Notes: generated by a model not told the origin, from the letters alone. DNA of 64,000 nucleotides from Proteus myxofaciens ATCC 19692 (GCF_001654855.1 NZ_LXEN01000031.1:42053-106052); one strand, 5' to 3'; positions 51,927 to 63,137 are shown, numbered from the stretch's first letter. A program made the numbers and translations.

Positions 51927-52667
51927 TTATTGATCTGCTATCAATGCCCTTTTCTTTGGTATTTTTTTAATGGCAAATTGCCTAAAAAGCTCTCTACTCT
52001 TTAACGGTTTTCCACCTAAATAAGGTTTTAATGCCATTCGAGTAAATCGTTTTGCTGCCTTTAATGTATCAAGGGTTGGAAATTCACCACTCGCGAGTGA
52101 TTTTAATTCGAACCCAGTAAAACTGTTATGATCAACCACTAAACTTGCGATAAAACCTTTTTCTTCTCGATATCGATAAGTCATTAAGTCAGAAACAGGC
52201 TCACCACTTCCTGCACAATGTAGAAAATCAACACCGTAACCAAGTTGAGCAAGTACTGCCAATTCAAAGCGTCTTAACGAGGCTTCTGGCGTAATTTCAC
52301 TAGCAGCAAGTGTTTGTAAACAAGAAAGATATTCAAAAAAAAGCACACTATATGAAGTGCCATTTTCCAAGACACGAGAGAGTAGTTCATTAAGATACAG
52401 GCCACTATAAAGAACGGTGCCTGTTAATGGCAATGCTAAAGAGATAGGATCAGCATCTCGAAGTGTTTTTATTTCTCCTCGCCCACTCCAACGAATGAGC
52501 AAAGGAGTAAAGGGTTGTAAGGACCCTTTTAAAGGAGAACGGCGACCTCGTGCGCCTTTCGCTAAAATGCGAACACGCCCTTCATTTTCAGTGAAAAAGT
52601 CGAGTAACAGGCTCGTTTCACTGTAAGGTCGAGCATGGATAACAAATGCACGTTGCCAGCCATCCAC
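51927..52667 (-). CDS. recO: DNA repair protein RecO
   Basis: 246 residues (E. coli 242). The N-terminal OB fold (about 1-80) includes [20 protein letters not shown] and [13 protein letters not shown]; a helical domain follows. It loads RecA on SSB-coated DNA with RecR. It lies 10 bases after era in the conserved rnc-era-recO-pdxJ-acpS group. Confidence 0.96.
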   Translation of the reverse strand: MDGWQRAFVIHARPYSETSLLLDFFTENEGRVRILAKGARGRRSPLKGSLQPFTPLLIRWSGRGEIKTLRDADPISLALPLTGTVLYSGLYLNELLSRVLENGTSYSVLFFEYLSCLQTLAASEITPEASLRRFELAVLAQLGYGVDFLHCAGSGEPVSDLMTYRYREEKGFIASLVVDHNSFTGFELKSLASGEFPTLDTLKAAKRFTRMALKPYLGGKPLKSRELFRQFAIKKIPKKRALIADQ

Positions 52668-52677
52668 TTTTAAGTAC

Positions 52678-53586
52678 CTACTTTAAATCGTCCACATAGC
52701 CAAGGCTACGTAACGCACGTTCATCATCTGCCCAGCCCGCTTTTACTTTCACCCAAAGTTCTAAATGTACTTTGTTTTCAAATAATTCTTCCATATCCAT
52801 ACGAGCTTCAGTACCAATTTTCTTAATTTTAGCGCCTTTATTACCGATGACCATTTTCTTTTGGCCTTCGCGTTCAACTAAAATCAGTCCATGAATGGTA
52901 TAACCACCTCGTTCATTTGTCACAAATTGTTCTATTTCAACAGTGACTGAGTAAGGCAGTTCTTCACCTAAAAATCGCATTAATTTTTCACGAATAATCT
53001 CTGACGCCATAAAACGTTGTGAGCGATCCGTGATGTAATCTTCAGGGAAATGATGAGTCGCTTCTGGTAAGCAATTACGAACAATTTTCGCAATAGTATC
53101 CACATTCATATTTTTTTCAGCACTGATTGGTACAACATCAAGAAAATCCAGTTGCTGACTTAAAAAACCAATATGTGGAAGTAATTTGCTTTTATCTGTT
53201 ACGTTATCTACTTTATTAATCGCTAATAAAACAGGACAACGCAAGGTTTTTAATTTATTTAATACCATTTCGTCGTCAGGTGTCCAATTGGTACCTTCAA
53301 CAACAAAAATAACCAGTTCCACATCACCTATTGAGCTACTTGCTGCTCTGTTCATTAAGCGATTAATCGCTCGTTTTTCTTCGATGTGTAAACCTGGTGT
53401 ATCTACATAAATCGCTTGGTATTCGCCTTCAGTATCAATTCCCATGATACGATGGCGCGTCGTTTGCGGTTTACGCGATGTAATAGAAACTTTCTGACCC
53501 AATAATTGGTTCAGTAATGTTGATTTTCCCACATTTGGGCGACCAACTATTGCAATAAATCCGCAATAGGTTTTTTCTTCGCTCAT
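52678..53586 (-). CDS. era: GTPase Era
   Basis: 302 residues. The N-terminal G domain has [18 protein letters not shown] and NKVD, and the C-terminal KH domain has [12 protein letters not shown]. It binds the 3' end of 16S rRNA and helps assemble the small subunit. Its ATG overlaps the rnc stop by four bases. Confidence 0.98.
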   Translation of the reverse strand: MSEEKTYCGFIAIVGRPNVGKSTLLNQLLGQKVSITSRKPQTTRHRIMGIDTEGEYQAIYVDTPGLHIEEKRAINRLMNRAASSSIGDVELVIFVVEGTNWTPDDEMVLNKLKTLRCPVLLAINKVDNVTDKSKLLPHIGFLSQQLDFLDVVPISAEKNMNVDTIAKIVRNCLPEATHHFPEDYITDRSQRFMASEIIREKLMRFLGEELPYSVTVEIEQFVTNERGGYTIHGLILVEREGQKKMVIGNKGAKIKKIGTEARMDMEELFENKVHLELWVKVKAGWADDERALRSLGYVDDLK

Positions 53587-54272
53587 TCAAGCTCCAGTTG
53601 TATTAATGCCTGTTCAGCAGCGGCTTGTTCAGCTTTACGACGGCTGGTACCCATCCCTTTTACAGGTTGATCGATGCCACTTATCTGACAATGGATCGTA
53701 AACTCTTGATCATGGGCTTCACCTCGAACCTGAACAACAACATAGGAAGGTAGAGGTAAATGTCGCCCTTGCAAATATTCTTGCAAACGAGTTTTAGGAT
53801 CTTTTTGCTTATCGCCAGGGCTAATTTCAGCCAAACGATTCTCATACCATTTTAAAATGATATTTTCGATATTTTGAATATCACTATCAAGGAAAATAGC
53901 GCCAATTAAAGCTTCCACCGTATCCGCTAAAATTGATTCGCGGCGAAAACCACCGCTTTTTAATTCTCCAGGTCCTAAACGTAAACATTCACCTAATTCA
54001 AATTCACGTGCTAATTCAGCAAGCGTATTTCCACGAACGAGTGTTGCTCTCATACGGCTCATATCACCTTCATCAACACGAGGAAAACGATGATAAAGCG
54101 CATTGGCAATCACATAGCTTAGAATTGAATCACCTAAAAATTCTAAACGTTCATTGTGTTTACTGCTGGCGCTGCGGTGCGTTAAGGCTTGTAGTAATAA
54201 TTCATTTTGTGAAAAAGTATAACCCAGTTTTTTTGTAACTGGTTTATCAATATTGTGTTCATGTGCAATCAA
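53583..54272 (-). CDS. rnc: Ribonuclease III
   Basis: 229 residues (E. coli 226). The signature [11 protein letters not shown] with catalytic acids is followed by a double-stranded RNA-binding domain (about 155-225; [13 protein letters not shown]). It processes rRNA precursors and structured mRNAs. No ATG fits the N-terminus; the TTG at 54272, with GGAAC six bases before it, gives a length close to E. coli. The true start may be a few codons away. A hairpin lies in the leader. Confidence 0.94.
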   Translation of the reverse strand: MIAHEHNIDKPVTKKLGYTFSQNELLLQALTHRSASSKHNERLEFLGDSILSYVIANALYHRFPRVDEGDMSRMRATLVRGNTLAELAREFELGECLRLGPGELKSGGFRRESILADTVEALIGAIFLDSDIQNIENIILKWYENRLAEISPGDKQKDPKTRLQEYLQGRHLPLPSYVVVQVRGEAHDQEFTIHCQISGIDQPVKGMGTSRRKAEQAAAEQALIQLELE

Positions 54273-54363
54273 GTTCCATTACTTAGTTTGAAGCACACGC
54301 AACAAATCTGTTTAAGTCAACGAGAATTAATCGGGTTGGATAACAGAACTGTTGCGTTTGCAC

Positions 54364-54387
54364 TGGCTTCTGTTATTACAGAAGCCA
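54364..54387. repeat. Hairpin in the lepB-rnc interval (rnc leader)
   Basis: TGGCTTCTGT-TATT-ACAGAAGCCA, a perfect 10-bp stem without a T-run on either strand. RNase III cuts its own leader in E. coli; this stem is short for that but lies in the right place, 92-115 bases before rnc. Confidence 0.5.
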
Positions 54388-54456
54388 ATCGTATTTAAAG
54401 AAGTGACATATTCTACACTGAGATAAGTAGGAATGCTGTAGCTATTTTGTTAATAG

Positions 54457-55428
54457 TTACTTAATGCCACCAATGCGGTTAAGACGAACACCCGTTGGCC
54501 ATTCATTCTCTTGCTTTTCAAAGCTCATCCAAATCGTTGTTGCTTTACCTACCAGATTTTTCTCTGGTACAAAGCCCCAGAAACGACTATCAGAACTACC
54601 ATCACGATTATCACCCATCATGAAGTATTGGCCTTCTGGTACTATCCAAGTTCCTAGTGGCAAACCAGGCTGAATAAAATCAGGCGTGGTCATATCACCA
54701 GGGATAGTCATGATACGATGTGCAACATCGCCAATTGTTTCCACTCTCTCTTCTTCACGTAATTGTGTTGTTGTCGAGATAGGGTCTTCAATTGGAATAG
54801 ACTTCATACCATCAATAAGTTGTCCACCAGGAACATTTTTTAATGTTAATGTCCATTCACTTGGGAAAGCCGTACCATAAGTGACTGCAAATTCTTCATC
54901 ACAAACAGCTTTATTACAATTTGGATAGATATGCAATTTTTTCGATGTCATATCATAAACAATTTTATCACCAGGCAAACCGATAACACGCTTAATAAAA
55001 TCAGTTGATGGATCACGTGGATATTTGAATACGGCTATATCTCCACGTTTTGGTTTACCGGTGTTAATCAATGTTGTTTGTGTAATCGGATCCTTTAGAC
55101 CATATGCAAACTTTTCAACCAAGATAAAATCACCAACCAATAAAGTTGGCATCATGGAACGAGAAGGAATTTGAAAAGGCTCATACACAAATGAACGCAG
55201 AATCAACACAATAAGCAAGACAGGAAAAAGTGAACCAAAGTTCTCAATCCAACTTGGTTTATTAATTGATTTTGCTAACTCTTGCTGATCTTCTGTACCT
55301 TGCGTCATTTCTTGCAGATGCTTTAGTTTAGCTTTACGAGCAGGTCTAAACTTAAAGCGTTCAAGGCACCAGAGTATCCCTGTAATCAGCGTTGCCAGCG
55401 TTAAGATCAAGGCAAACGTGTTAGCCAT
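54457..55428 (-). CDS. lepB: Signal peptidase I
   Basis: 323 residues (E. coli 324). Two N-terminal membrane segments (about 3-22 and 62-80) are followed by the catalytic Ser91 in IPSRSMMPTL and Lys146 in STDFIKRVIG, and a C-terminal GDNRDGSSDSRFWG block. It cuts signal peptides on the periplasmic face of the inner membrane. It is 14 bases downstream of lepA. Confidence 0.98.
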   Translation of the reverse strand: MANTFALILTLATLITGILWCLERFKFRPARKAKLKHLQEMTQGTEDQQELAKSINKPSWIENFGSLFPVLLIVLILRSFVYEPFQIPSRSMMPTLLVGDFILVEKFAYGLKDPITQTTLINTGKPKRGDIAVFKYPRDPSTDFIKRVIGLPGDKIVYDMTSKKLHIYPNCNKAVCDEEFAVTYGTAFPSEWTLTLKNVPGGQLIDGMKSIPIEDPISTTTQLREEERVETIGDVAHRIMTIPGDMTTPDFIQPGLPLGTWIVPEGQYFMMGDNRDGSSDSRFWGFVPEKNLVGKATTIWMSFEKQENEWPTGVRLNRIGGIK

Positions 55429-55442
55429 GTTTTCTCCTTAAA

Positions 55443-57239
55443 TTATTTATCTTTACCAACATGAAGAATGGCTAAGAACGCTTCTTGTGGTAATTCTACA
55501 TTACCAATTTGTTTCATGCGTTTTTTACCATCTTTCTGTTTTTGTAACAGTTTTTTCTTACGGCTAACGTCACCACCATAACATTTAGCTAATACGTTTT
55601 TACGTAGCTGTTTAACTGTTGAACGAGCAATAATGTGGTTTCCAATTGCAGCTTGGATTGCGATATCAAACTGTTGACGAGGAATAAATTCTTTCATTTT
55701 TTCCACCAACTCTCGTCCACGATAAGGAGCATTATCATTGTGAGTAATCAATGCTAATGCATCAACACGATCGCCATTGATTAACACATCAACACGAACC
55801 ATGTTAGAGCCTTGGAATCGAATAAAGTTGTAATCTAAAGACGCATAACCACGTGATGTCGACTTTAAGCGGTCAAAGAAATCTAACACTACCTCAGCCA
55901 TTGGTATTTCATAAGTTAATGAAACTTGATTACCATGATAGACCATATTTGTCTGAACGCCGCGTTTTTCGACACAAAGTGTTATTACATTACCTAAATA
56001 TTCTTGTGGTAATAACATGTGACATTCAGCAATTGGCTCTCTGATTTCTTCAATATTATTTAATGGCGGTAGCTTAGATGGGCTATCAACTGATACAACT
56101 TCCCCACTGGTTAGCTCAACTTCATATACAACTGTTGGTGCTGTGGTGATAAGATCAAGGTCATATTCACGTTCTAAACGTTCTTGAATAATCTCCATAT
56201 GAAGAAGACCCAAGAAACCACAACGGAAACCAAAACCTAATGCTGATGAACTTTCTGGTTCATAAAAGAGTGATGCATCATTAAGACTTAATTTACCTAA
56301 AGCATCGCGAAATGATTCATAATCGTCTGAGCTAATTGGGAATAATCCAGCATAAACCTGTGGTTTAACTTTTTTAAAGCCTGGCAGTGGTTTATCGGCT
56401 GGTTTTTGTGATGCGGTTAACGTATCCCCAACTGGAGCCCCTAAAATATCTTTAATACCACAAACAACCCAACCTACTTCGCCACAGCTTAATGAAGTGG
56501 TATCAATTTGTTTTGGTGTAAAAATACCAATGCGATCAATATTGTAGACCTGCCCAGTACTCATTACTTTGATTTTATCACCTTTGTTCACTTTACCGTT
56601 TTTAATACGGATAAGCGAAACAACACCAAGATAATTATCAAACCAAGAGTCAATAATTAATGCTTGTAAAGGTGCATCAAGTGAGCCCTCAGGTGCAGGA
56701 ACTTCTTTAACAAGGCGTTCAATGACTTCTTTTACGCCAACACCTGTTTTTGCAGAACAACGTACTGCATCCGTTGCATCAATACCGACGATATCTTCAA
56801 TTTCTTCAGCAACACGTTCTGGCTCTGCTGCAGGTAAGTCGATTTTATTTAAAACGGGGACAACCGTTAAATCCATATCCATTGCAGTATAGCAATTTGC
56901 TAACGTTTGAGCTTCAACGCCTTGCCCTGCATCAACGACTAATAAAGCCCCTTCACAAGCGGCTAAAGAACGGGAGACTTCATAAGAGAAGTCAACGTGT
57001 CCTGGAGTATCGATAAAGTTCAGCTGATAAACTTCACCGTCATCAGCTGCATAATTCAGTGTGACACTTTGCGCTTTGATAGTGATACCACGTTCACGCT
57101 CAAGATCCATAGAATCAAGAACCTGCGCAGCCATTTCACGATCTGTTAAGCCACCACAAATTTGAATAATTCGATCAGATAACGTCGATTTACCGTGGTC
57201 AATATGCGCGATAATAGAAAAGTTACGTATGTTTTTCAT
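55443..57239 (-). CDS. lepA: Elongation factor 4 (LepA)
   Basis: 598 residues (E. coli 599). The GTPase domain has [21 protein letters not shown] and NKIDLP; EF-G-like domains and the LepA-specific C-terminal domain follow. It is a ribosomal GTPase that affects back-translocation or initiation. It is the first gene of lepA-lepB. Confidence 0.98.
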   Translation of the reverse strand: MKNIRNFSIIAHIDHGKSTLSDRIIQICGGLTDREMAAQVLDSMDLERERGITIKAQSVTLNYAADDGEVYQLNFIDTPGHVDFSYEVSRSLAACEGALLVVDAGQGVEAQTLANCYTAMDMDLTVVPVLNKIDLPAAEPERVAEEIEDIVGIDATDAVRCSAKTGVGVKEVIERLVKEVPAPEGSLDAPLQALIIDSWFDNYLGVVSLIRIKNGKVNKGDKIKVMSTGQVYNIDRIGIFTPKQIDTTSLSCGEVGWVVCGIKDILGAPVGDTLTASQKPADKPLPGFKKVKPQVYAGLFPISSDDYESFRDALGKLSLNDASLFYEPESSSALGFGFRCGFLGLLHMEIIQERLEREYDLDLITTAPTVVYEVELTSGEVVSVDSPSKLPPLNNIEEIREPIAECHMLLPQEYLGNVITLCVEKRGVQTNMVYHGNQVSLTYEIPMAEVVLDFFDRLKSTSRGYASLDYNFIRFQGSNMVRVDVLINGDRVDALALITHNDNAPYRGRELVEKMKEFIPRQQFDIAIQAAIGNHIIARSTVKQLRKNVLAKCYGGDVSRKKKLLQKQKDGKKRMKQIGNVELPQEAFLAILHVGKDK

Positions 57240-57553
57240 TCTGAAATTATTTTTCTCTGTTGCCTTGCTCTATAAATCTGGCTTTTGCGTCATTCATGGA
57301 CACAAAGCGAAAACTCTATATTGCAGATGAGTTATGATTGATGACGCATTCTACACACTAGAGACATTATACTCAAAGAAACGTTCATCAAATATCAACA
57401 TTTATACTAAGGTGAATAATTATTTTGTATCTATTTAAAGCCGTTAAAATGAAGGATATAAGTTCTTTTTAGCAAGCTATCATTAATAATAAAAGTATTA
57501 CATACAAAAACGGAGCTAATCGCTCCATTTATTTTATATTTATTTATGTGGAT
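57240..57553. other. Intergenic region rseC-lepA
   Basis: 314 bases with the rseC terminator at 57506-57526. The rest is the lepA leader and promoter region; no gene or repeat is seen. Confidence 0.55.
57506..57526 (-). terminator. Terminator of rpoE-rseABC
   Basis: GGAGC-GATTA-GCTCC hairpin followed on the minus strand by GTTTTTG. The stem is short but well placed after rseC. Confidence 0.7.
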
Positions 57554-58018
57554 TCATTCTTGAAAGTGAACGTTAAGTTCATTAGGTGGCAATCCTATTT
57601 GCAAAATTACGGGTTCAAAGTTTTTATCTTTACTCCACCATGTGGCAACTTTTCTCGCCAATAAAAAACCAACAATTCCGCCTATCGCTCCGCTACAAAA
57701 AATGGAAAATTCGTTAGATAACCAAAAACTTGCAATACCTGCAACAATAAATAGCCCAATTAAAGGCGTTAGATAAACCAACATGGCAGAAAGCAATAAA
57801 TTATTTTCAGGGATACCGACTTCTACTTTTTGCCCAGTAACTAAAGGTTGTTTTACTGAAAGCTCAAGTTGATGAACCGTTTCTGGGCCAATTTTATTTA
57901 ATAAATAAGAACCGCAAGCCGCTCTTGCTTGACAGCTTCCGCAACCAGCAGAAGAACCGTAACGTAATAAAACCCGTCCTTTATGCCAATGCACGACAGT
58001 AGCCCACTCTTTCACCAT
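57554..58018 (-). CDS. rseC: SoxR-reducing / sigmaE regulatory protein RseC
   Basis: 154 residues. An N-terminal Cys-rich segment (CGSCQARAACGSYLL) lies before two membrane helices (about 76-118). The Cys pattern is that of the RseC/MucC family and may carry a cluster. In E. coli RseC aids SoxR reduction; its effect on sigmaE is slight. It is the last gene of the rpoE operon. Confidence 0.93.
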   Translation of the reverse strand: MVKEWATVVHWHKGRVLLRYGSSAGCGSCQARAACGSYLLNKIGPETVHQLELSVKQPLVTGQKVEVGIPENNLLLSAMLVYLTPLIGLFIVAGIASFWLSNEFSIFCSGAIGGIVGFLLARKVATWWSKDKNFEPVILQIGLPPNELNVHFQE

Positions 58019-58032
58019 AACGTTATACCCTT

Positions 58033-59001
58033 TTACTTTTTCGTAAAGACAACACTATTTGCAATTTTCTGTGCTGTAGCAAATGGTAATTGTCCAATGA
58101 AGGTTATCTCTTTACCCTCTTTGTCATAAGTATAAATTGTATTACGACCATACCTGGACATTTTATCGCTTTCGGGCGAATTAGTGCGTTGTTCACTTTT
58201 ATTCACATAAATTGAAAAATCAAATAGCCCATCACTATATAAAATAGACTGATTAAATTCGGTTTCAGAAATTTGGTTATGACTTCTTTTTACCTCTTTA
58301 AAACCTTCAGGTAATGCTGTCACTGACCAATCATAGGTGAGTTCTTTCGTTTTAGGTACAATCAATAAGGGAGGCATATTAACAGTACGCAATGAATTTA
58401 ACTCGTCACTAATCTGTTGACCTTCAGTAGCCGTTATAACTCTAAACTGTTCAATAATATTGTTATTTTTATCTAATAGGTCAATACGTAAAGGAAGGTA
58501 ACTCGTTTCATCAATAAACAAAACGTAATCATAACGGTCATTATTTTTTGATAACACACGAACAACACGGCTAGGCACATCGCCAATATGCGTTCTTCCT
58601 GCATCAATAAAATTATAGTGCAAAGATAATGTTTTAAAATCTTGATAGATAATAGCTGGAATGTAATCAACGATATGATCATTACGAAGACTGAACGCAT
58701 CTAACCCGGGTTCAAAGTAACTAATTTCATCACCACGTTGAACTATTTCGCGTCGAGTACTATCCATTTGCATTAATTGAGCAAGTGGCTTACCGTCAAC
58801 AAGAGTATGACGATAACGAATAGGAACAATACCTTGAGAGTTGATATTGATAAATGATAATTCGTAGGTGGATGTCTGACTAGTAGTACCCATCTTTTGC
58901 AACAAAGCCTCGACATTTCCCATTTGAGGTTGTGCCAAGGCTTGTGTTGAAACTGACAGGCTACCCACCAGCAGTAAGGTGAAGAACCATATTTTTTTCA
59001 T
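58033..59001 (-). CDS. rseB: Periplasmic sigmaE regulator RseB
   Basis: 322 residues with a signal peptide (about 1-23, ending ALA). The MucB/RseB family fold has a lipoprotein-carrier-like large domain and a small C-terminal domain. It binds the periplasmic part of RseA and protects it from DegS; lipopolysaccharide intermediates release it. Confidence 0.95.
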   Translation of the reverse strand: MKKIWFFTLLLVGSLSVSTQALAQPQMGNVEALLQKMGTTSQTSTYELSFININSQGIVPIRYRHTLVDGKPLAQLMQMDSTRREIVQRGDEISYFEPGLDAFSLRNDHIVDYIPAIIYQDFKTLSLHYNFIDAGRTHIGDVPSRVVRVLSKNNDRYDYVLFIDETSYLPLRIDLLDKNNNIIEQFRVITATEGQQISDELNSLRTVNMPPLLIVPKTKELTYDWSVTALPEGFKEVKRSHNQISETEFNQSILYSDGLFDFSIYVNKSEQRTNSPESDKMSRYGRNTIYTYDKEGKEITFIGQLPFATAQKIANSVVFTKK

Positions 59002-59061
59002 TACGACTGTTTTAATCCTACACGTTATTGATTAATTCGTATCGTTATTGTCACTGAATAA

Positions 59062-59682
59062 TTATTGTGCAACGCTTTTTTGCGTATCTATAGATGCAGG
59101 CACTTCATCTTGTTGCGCATTATAAATACGGCGATCAAGCTCATATTGTTGCAACATTAACCCGAGACGTTGATTACGTTCTTGTAAACGTGTTTGTTGA
59201 TCATTTCCTAAAGCGTCATTATGAAGATTTAAACTCACAGGTGCACCACTCCCCATAATAGGTTGAGTGTTGAACACAGGAGAATCAACTTGGAAATCTT
59301 CAGATCCGCTCTTTCCATTATATTGCTGAACACCAACAATAACAGCTAATGAAACGCAAGCTGCAACACCGATTTGTGTTAACTGACTTGCCCAAGGACG
59401 TAATGTTTGTAAAAACGAGTGCTGACGCCATTGAGATGGTTTAGGTTGCTGCTCTCGTTGTTGTTCAGGACTTATACGGACTGGTTCATTTTCTAATGCA
59501 AGCGCAACGCGACTAGCGATATCAAAATGGATAACCTCACCAGTATCGCCACGCATTGTGTCACGAATTAAATGGTAACGTTGCCATGTCTCTTTCATTG
59601 CATCATCACGGCCAATGTTGCCCATTAATTCTTTATTAAGAACTTCACCATCCATAAATGCAGAAAGTTGTTCTTTTTGCAT
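59062..59682 (-). CDS. rseA: Anti-sigmaE factor RseA
   Basis: 206 residues. The N-terminal cytoplasmic domain (MQKEQLSAFMDGE) binds sigmaE; one membrane segment lies at about 104-122 (IGVAACVSLAVIVGVQQ), and a periplasmic tail rich in Gln follows. DegS and RseP cut it under envelope stress. It follows rpoE directly. Confidence 0.95.
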   Translation of the reverse strand: MQKEQLSAFMDGEVLNKELMGNIGRDDAMKETWQRYHLIRDTMRGDTGEVIHFDIASRVALALENEPVRISPEQQREQQPKPSQWRQHSFLQTLRPWASQLTQIGVAACVSLAVIVGVQQYNGKSGSEDFQVDSPVFNTQPIMGSGAPVSLNLHNDALGNDQQTRLQERNQRLGLMLQQYELDRRIYNAQQDEVPASIDTQKSVAQ

Positions 59683-59719
59683 ATAAAGTACCCTTCAGTA
59701 AATGATGGTTCACCCATTA

Positions 59720-60298
59720 TTATGACTCTTGTATTAATGGTTGAACCTTATTATCAATAGCTTCTCGTGCCCTAAAGATACGTGAACGTACGGTTCCAAC
59801 AGGACAATCCATAATAACTGCTATCTCTTCATAGCTCAGTCCGTCAAGTTCCCGAAGTGTAATTGCAACTTTCAAATCTTCTGGGAGTGACTCTATGGTA
59901 TGAAAAACCACACGCCTTAACTCTTCAGACAACATTAAGTTCTCAGGGTTCGAAATTTCTTTTAATGCATTTGATGATTCGAAATTTTCGACATCACTAG
60001 CATCTAGATCATTCGAAGGCGGACGACGCCCTTGTGCAACCAGATAATTTTTGGCCGTATTCACTGCAATACGATAAAGCCAAGTATAAAAAGCACTATC
60101 ACCACGAAAAGAACCGATAGCACGATACGCTTTAATAAAGGCCTCTTGCGCAACATCTGGCACATCTCCCTGAGGTACATAACGGGAAATCAAACTCGCT
60201 ACTTTATGTTGATAGCGGATAACCAGTAAATTAAATGAATTCTGGTCACCATTTTGTACCTTTTCAACCAACATTTGGTCCGTTAACTGTTCGCTCAT
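59720..60298 (-). CDS. rpoE: RNA polymerase sigmaE factor
   Basis: 192 residues (E. coli 191). Region 2 has QHKVASLISRYV, PDVAQEAFIKAYRAI and YTWLYRIAVNTAKNYL; region 4 has LRELDGLSYEEIAVIMDCPVGTVRSRI. It directs the response to misfolded outer-membrane proteins. A sigmaE-type promoter lies about 100 bases upstream, so the gene is probably autoregulated. Confidence 0.98.
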   Translation of the reverse strand: MSEQLTDQMLVEKVQNGDQNSFNLLVIRYQHKVASLISRYVPQGDVPDVAQEAFIKAYRAIGSFRGDSAFYTWLYRIAVNTAKNYLVAQGRRPPSNDLDASDVENFESSNALKEISNPENLMLSEELRRVVFHTIESLPEDLKVAITLRELDGLSYEEIAVIMDCPVGTVRSRIFRAREAIDNKVQPLIQES

Positions 60299-60396
60299 TA
60301 GAGATGGACTCTCCCGAAGTCAAGCCTCATACTATTTTTCAATGACTCCGTCATATTACTCTTGTTATTCCTTCTCGTTTTTATGAGCGACAAGAC

Positions 60397-60424
60397 TTAG
60401 AGCACCAAAATAGAATGAAGTTCA
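60397..60424 (-). promoter_or_regulatory. SigmaE-dependent promoter of rpoE
   Basis: On the minus strand TGAACTT, then 16 bases, then TCTAA, against the consensus GGAACTT-N15-16-TCTGA. E. coli rpoE has a promoter of this kind. It lies about 100 bases before the start codon. Confidence 0.8.
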
Positions 60425-60591
60425 ATTCAATTATTATTTTAAAAGATGAATCACAAAAAAACATTGTAATAACCATCAACTAAAACGCAATTTGCCAAGA
60501 AAAAAACGATAACACAATGATATTAATTAAATATATACTTTTATTTACAACAATATAGACTATCTTAATCAAGCTTGTATTAAATATAAAT

Positions 60592-61347
60592 TCAATAATA
60601 TAAATAAAAATCAGTTACCCAAGACTGAAACTTATCGGTATAGCATCCTTCACTATTACGAATGATAAGCTCTTCAAGTTTACAATCAATTCTATCGCTA
60701 TTATATCTTTGAAATGCTAATAAAATACGGTGATAAGGTTTATCCTCACTATCTTTTATATTGACTCTCTGAGTCACATACCACTGTTTTTTTTCGGCGA
60801 TTTCAATAAATTGCTCACCTATTGAATAAGGTAATACAACACAAAGTGTACCATTTTCAGCGATTAGCCGTTGAGCATTATCAAGTAAAGCCTCGTGCGT
60901 TAATGTTTTAGTATAACGGGCTTGCTCTCTAACATCATTACGACAAGCGATAGCTGGCTCAAAATAAGGGGGATTACTTACAATTAAATCATAGAGTTTT
61001 TTAATTTGTTGAGCATAATTATCAATATTTTCATTATAGATATGAATCAAATTAGACCAAGATGTTCCTTGTGCATTTTCCTCTGCCTGTATTGCTGCAT
61101 TCTTATCAAGCTCAACGCAATCTATACATTCAACTTGCCTAGCTCGTTGCGCTAGCATTAATGCAATAAGACCACTGCCAGTGCCAATATCAAGGATATT
61201 TTTTACGTTTTCAACACAAGCCCAGGCCCCGAGTAAAACGCCATCAGTACCGACTTTCATTTCACATTTATCATGTGCAACAAAAAACTGCTTAAAGGTA
61301 AAACCGCCTTTTCGCAACCCTGCTTTTTTCACTTTCTTTTGATTCAT
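60592..61347 (-). CDS. trmN6: tRNA1(Val) (adenine37-N6)-methyltransferase
   Basis: 251 residues (E. coli YfiC 245). SAM motif I is ILDIGTGSGLIALMLAQ, and the N6-adenine catalytic motif is SNPPYF. It methylates A37 of tRNA1(Val). ATG at 61347 is used; an in-frame TTG at 61359 is less likely. It is divergent from srmB as in E. coli. Confidence 0.94.
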   Translation of the reverse strand: MNQKKVKKAGLRKGGFTFKQFFVAHDKCEMKVGTDGVLLGAWACVENVKNILDIGTGSGLIALMLAQRARQVECIDCVELDKNAAIQAEENAQGTSWSNLIHIYNENIDNYAQQIKKLYDLIVSNPPYFEPAIACRNDVREQARYTKTLTHEALLDNAQRLIAENGTLCVVLPYSIGEQFIEIAEKKQWYVTQRVNIKDSEDKPYHRILLAFQRYNSDRIDCKLEELIIRNSEGCYTDKFQSWVTDFYLYY

Positions 61348-61600
61348 TGACCCACTCAATTATTCGTATAGCTATATCTTTAATATTATTGAAAAAGAGA
61401 TATATGGTAATATAAGGAAAACTCCACCTCTAGTTTAACATTAAACCTTTTTATATACGCGATTGCGTTTTACTTATTGGTTCTAAGCGCAAAATGATGA
61501 ATAAGGTCTGTAATCGATAATATATAGTGTAATAGAGGTAAATCCTCTGGCTTTTAGCGGGGGATAATGTCAAAATCCGCGCCCTAAACAGAGGTATACA

Positions 61601-62941
61601 ATGACAGCCACGACATTTTCCAGTCTCGAACTTGATGAAAGTTTATTGACCGCATTAGACGAAAAGGGATATCAACGCCCAACAGCAATCCAAGAAGCGG
61701 CTATTCCAGCGGCAATGGATGGACGTGATATTTTAGGCTCTGCACCAACAGGTACAGGGAAAACTGCGGCATTTTTACTTCCAGCAATTCAACATTTGCT
61801 TGATTATCCACGTAAAAAATCAGGCCCACCACGAATTCTTATACTCACGCCAACTCGTGAGCTTGCCATGCAAGTTGCCGCTCAAGCAAAAGAGTTATGC
61901 GCGCATACTCATGTTGACATTGCCACTATTACGGGTGGTGTTGCCTATATGAATCACGCTGAAGTATTCAGCGAAAACCAAGATATTGTTGTTGCTACAA
62001 CAGGCCGACTATTACAGTACATAAAAGAAGAAAACTTTGATTGCCGTGCTGTTGAAATGCTTATCTTAGATGAAGCCGATCGCATGTTAGATATGGGCTT
62101 TGCTAATGATATTGAAACTATTGCTGGTGAAACTCGCTGGCGTAAACAAACATTACTCTTCTCTGCCACACTTGAAGGTAATGCGGTTATTGATTTTGCA
62201 CAACGCATCCTCAATGAACCTGTTGAATTAAATGCAGACCCTTCTCGCCGTGAACGTAAAAAAATACAGCAGTTTTACTATCATGCCGATAATCTTGAGC
62301 ATAAAACAGCCTTATTAGCGCATTTACTGAAACAAGATGATGTTAAAAAATCGATTGTCTTTGTTCGTAAAAGAGAACGAGTACGTGAACTTGTTACTGC
62401 GCTTGAAAAAGAAGGCATTAAATCAAGTTATCTTGAAGGTGAGATGGCACAAACCCAACGTAATGATGCAATTAACCGCTTAGAAACAGGTCGAGTCAAT
62501 GTATTGATTGCAACAGATGTCGCATCCCGTGGGTTAGATTTAGATGATATTACTCATGTATTTAACTTTGATTTACCACGAACAGCAGATGTGTATTTAC
62601 ACCGTATAGGTCGTACAGCACGTGCAGGTCGCAAAGGTATTGCTATTTCATTGGTTGAAGCACATGATCACCCATTATTAGGCAAAATTGGTCGCTATGT
62701 TCAAGAGCCAATAAAATATCGTGTTGTCGCACAATTAAAACCTGAAACAAAAGCACCAAGCCAAAAGGCAACCTTTAAACCCTCTAAAAAAGTGCTCGCT
62801 AAGCGTAAAGCGAAAAAAGAAGAAGGGAAAAAAGGTGTTAAGGCTAAAGTACGCACACGTGATCGTAAAAATATTGGTAAACGCCGTAAAACATCGACAG
62901 ATAATGTAGAGAGCAATAATCAGATAACCTCTAAAGAGTAA
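61601..62941 (+). CDS. srmB: DEAD-box RNA helicase SrmB
   Basis: 446 residues (E. coli 444). The Q motif is near TAIQEAAIPA; motif I is APTGTGKT, motif II LDEADRM, motif III SAT, and motif VI HRIGRTARAGR. The basic C-terminal tail is Lys-rich. It acts early in assembly of the large ribosomal subunit. AGAGG precedes the ATG. Confidence 0.97.
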   Translation: MTATTFSSLELDESLLTALDEKGYQRPTAIQEAAIPAAMDGRDILGSAPTGTGKTAAFLLPAIQHLLDYPRKKSGPPRILILTPTRELAMQVAAQAKELCAHTHVDIATITGGVAYMNHAEVFSENQDIVVATTGRLLQYIKEENFDCRAVEMLILDEADRMLDMGFANDIETIAGETRWRKQTLLFSATLEGNAVIDFAQRILNEPVELNADPSRRERKKIQQFYYHADNLEHKTALLAHLLKQDDVKKSIVFVRKRERVRELVTALEKEGIKSSYLEGEMAQTQRNDAINRLETGRVNVLIATDVASRGLDLDDITHVFNFDLPRTADVYLHRIGRTARAGRKGIAISLVEAHDHPLLGKIGRYVQEPIKYRVVAQLKPETKAPSQKATFKPSKKVLAKRKAKKEEGKKGVKAKVRTRDRKNIGKRRKTSTDNVESNNQITSKE

Positions 62942-62980
62942 TATCTAAATTATTCTTTTTCTACATCATTCGAAATATTA

Positions 62981-63014
62981 AACCGTAGCTACGTATACAG
63001 TTACGGTTTTTTAT
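62981..63014 (+). terminator. Intrinsic terminator of srmB
   Basis: AACCGTA ... TACGGTT hairpin followed by TTTTT, about 40 bases past the srmB stop. Confidence 0.88.
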
Positions 63015-63137
63015 TACTGTTTTATTATTATAAAAAATAAATTGCAAAAAAATTAATTAAATTAAAATGTTTTATTTATAATATGAAATTAAATTATTTT
63101 TATTAATATTAATACCTTATAATATAAGGAGATATTA

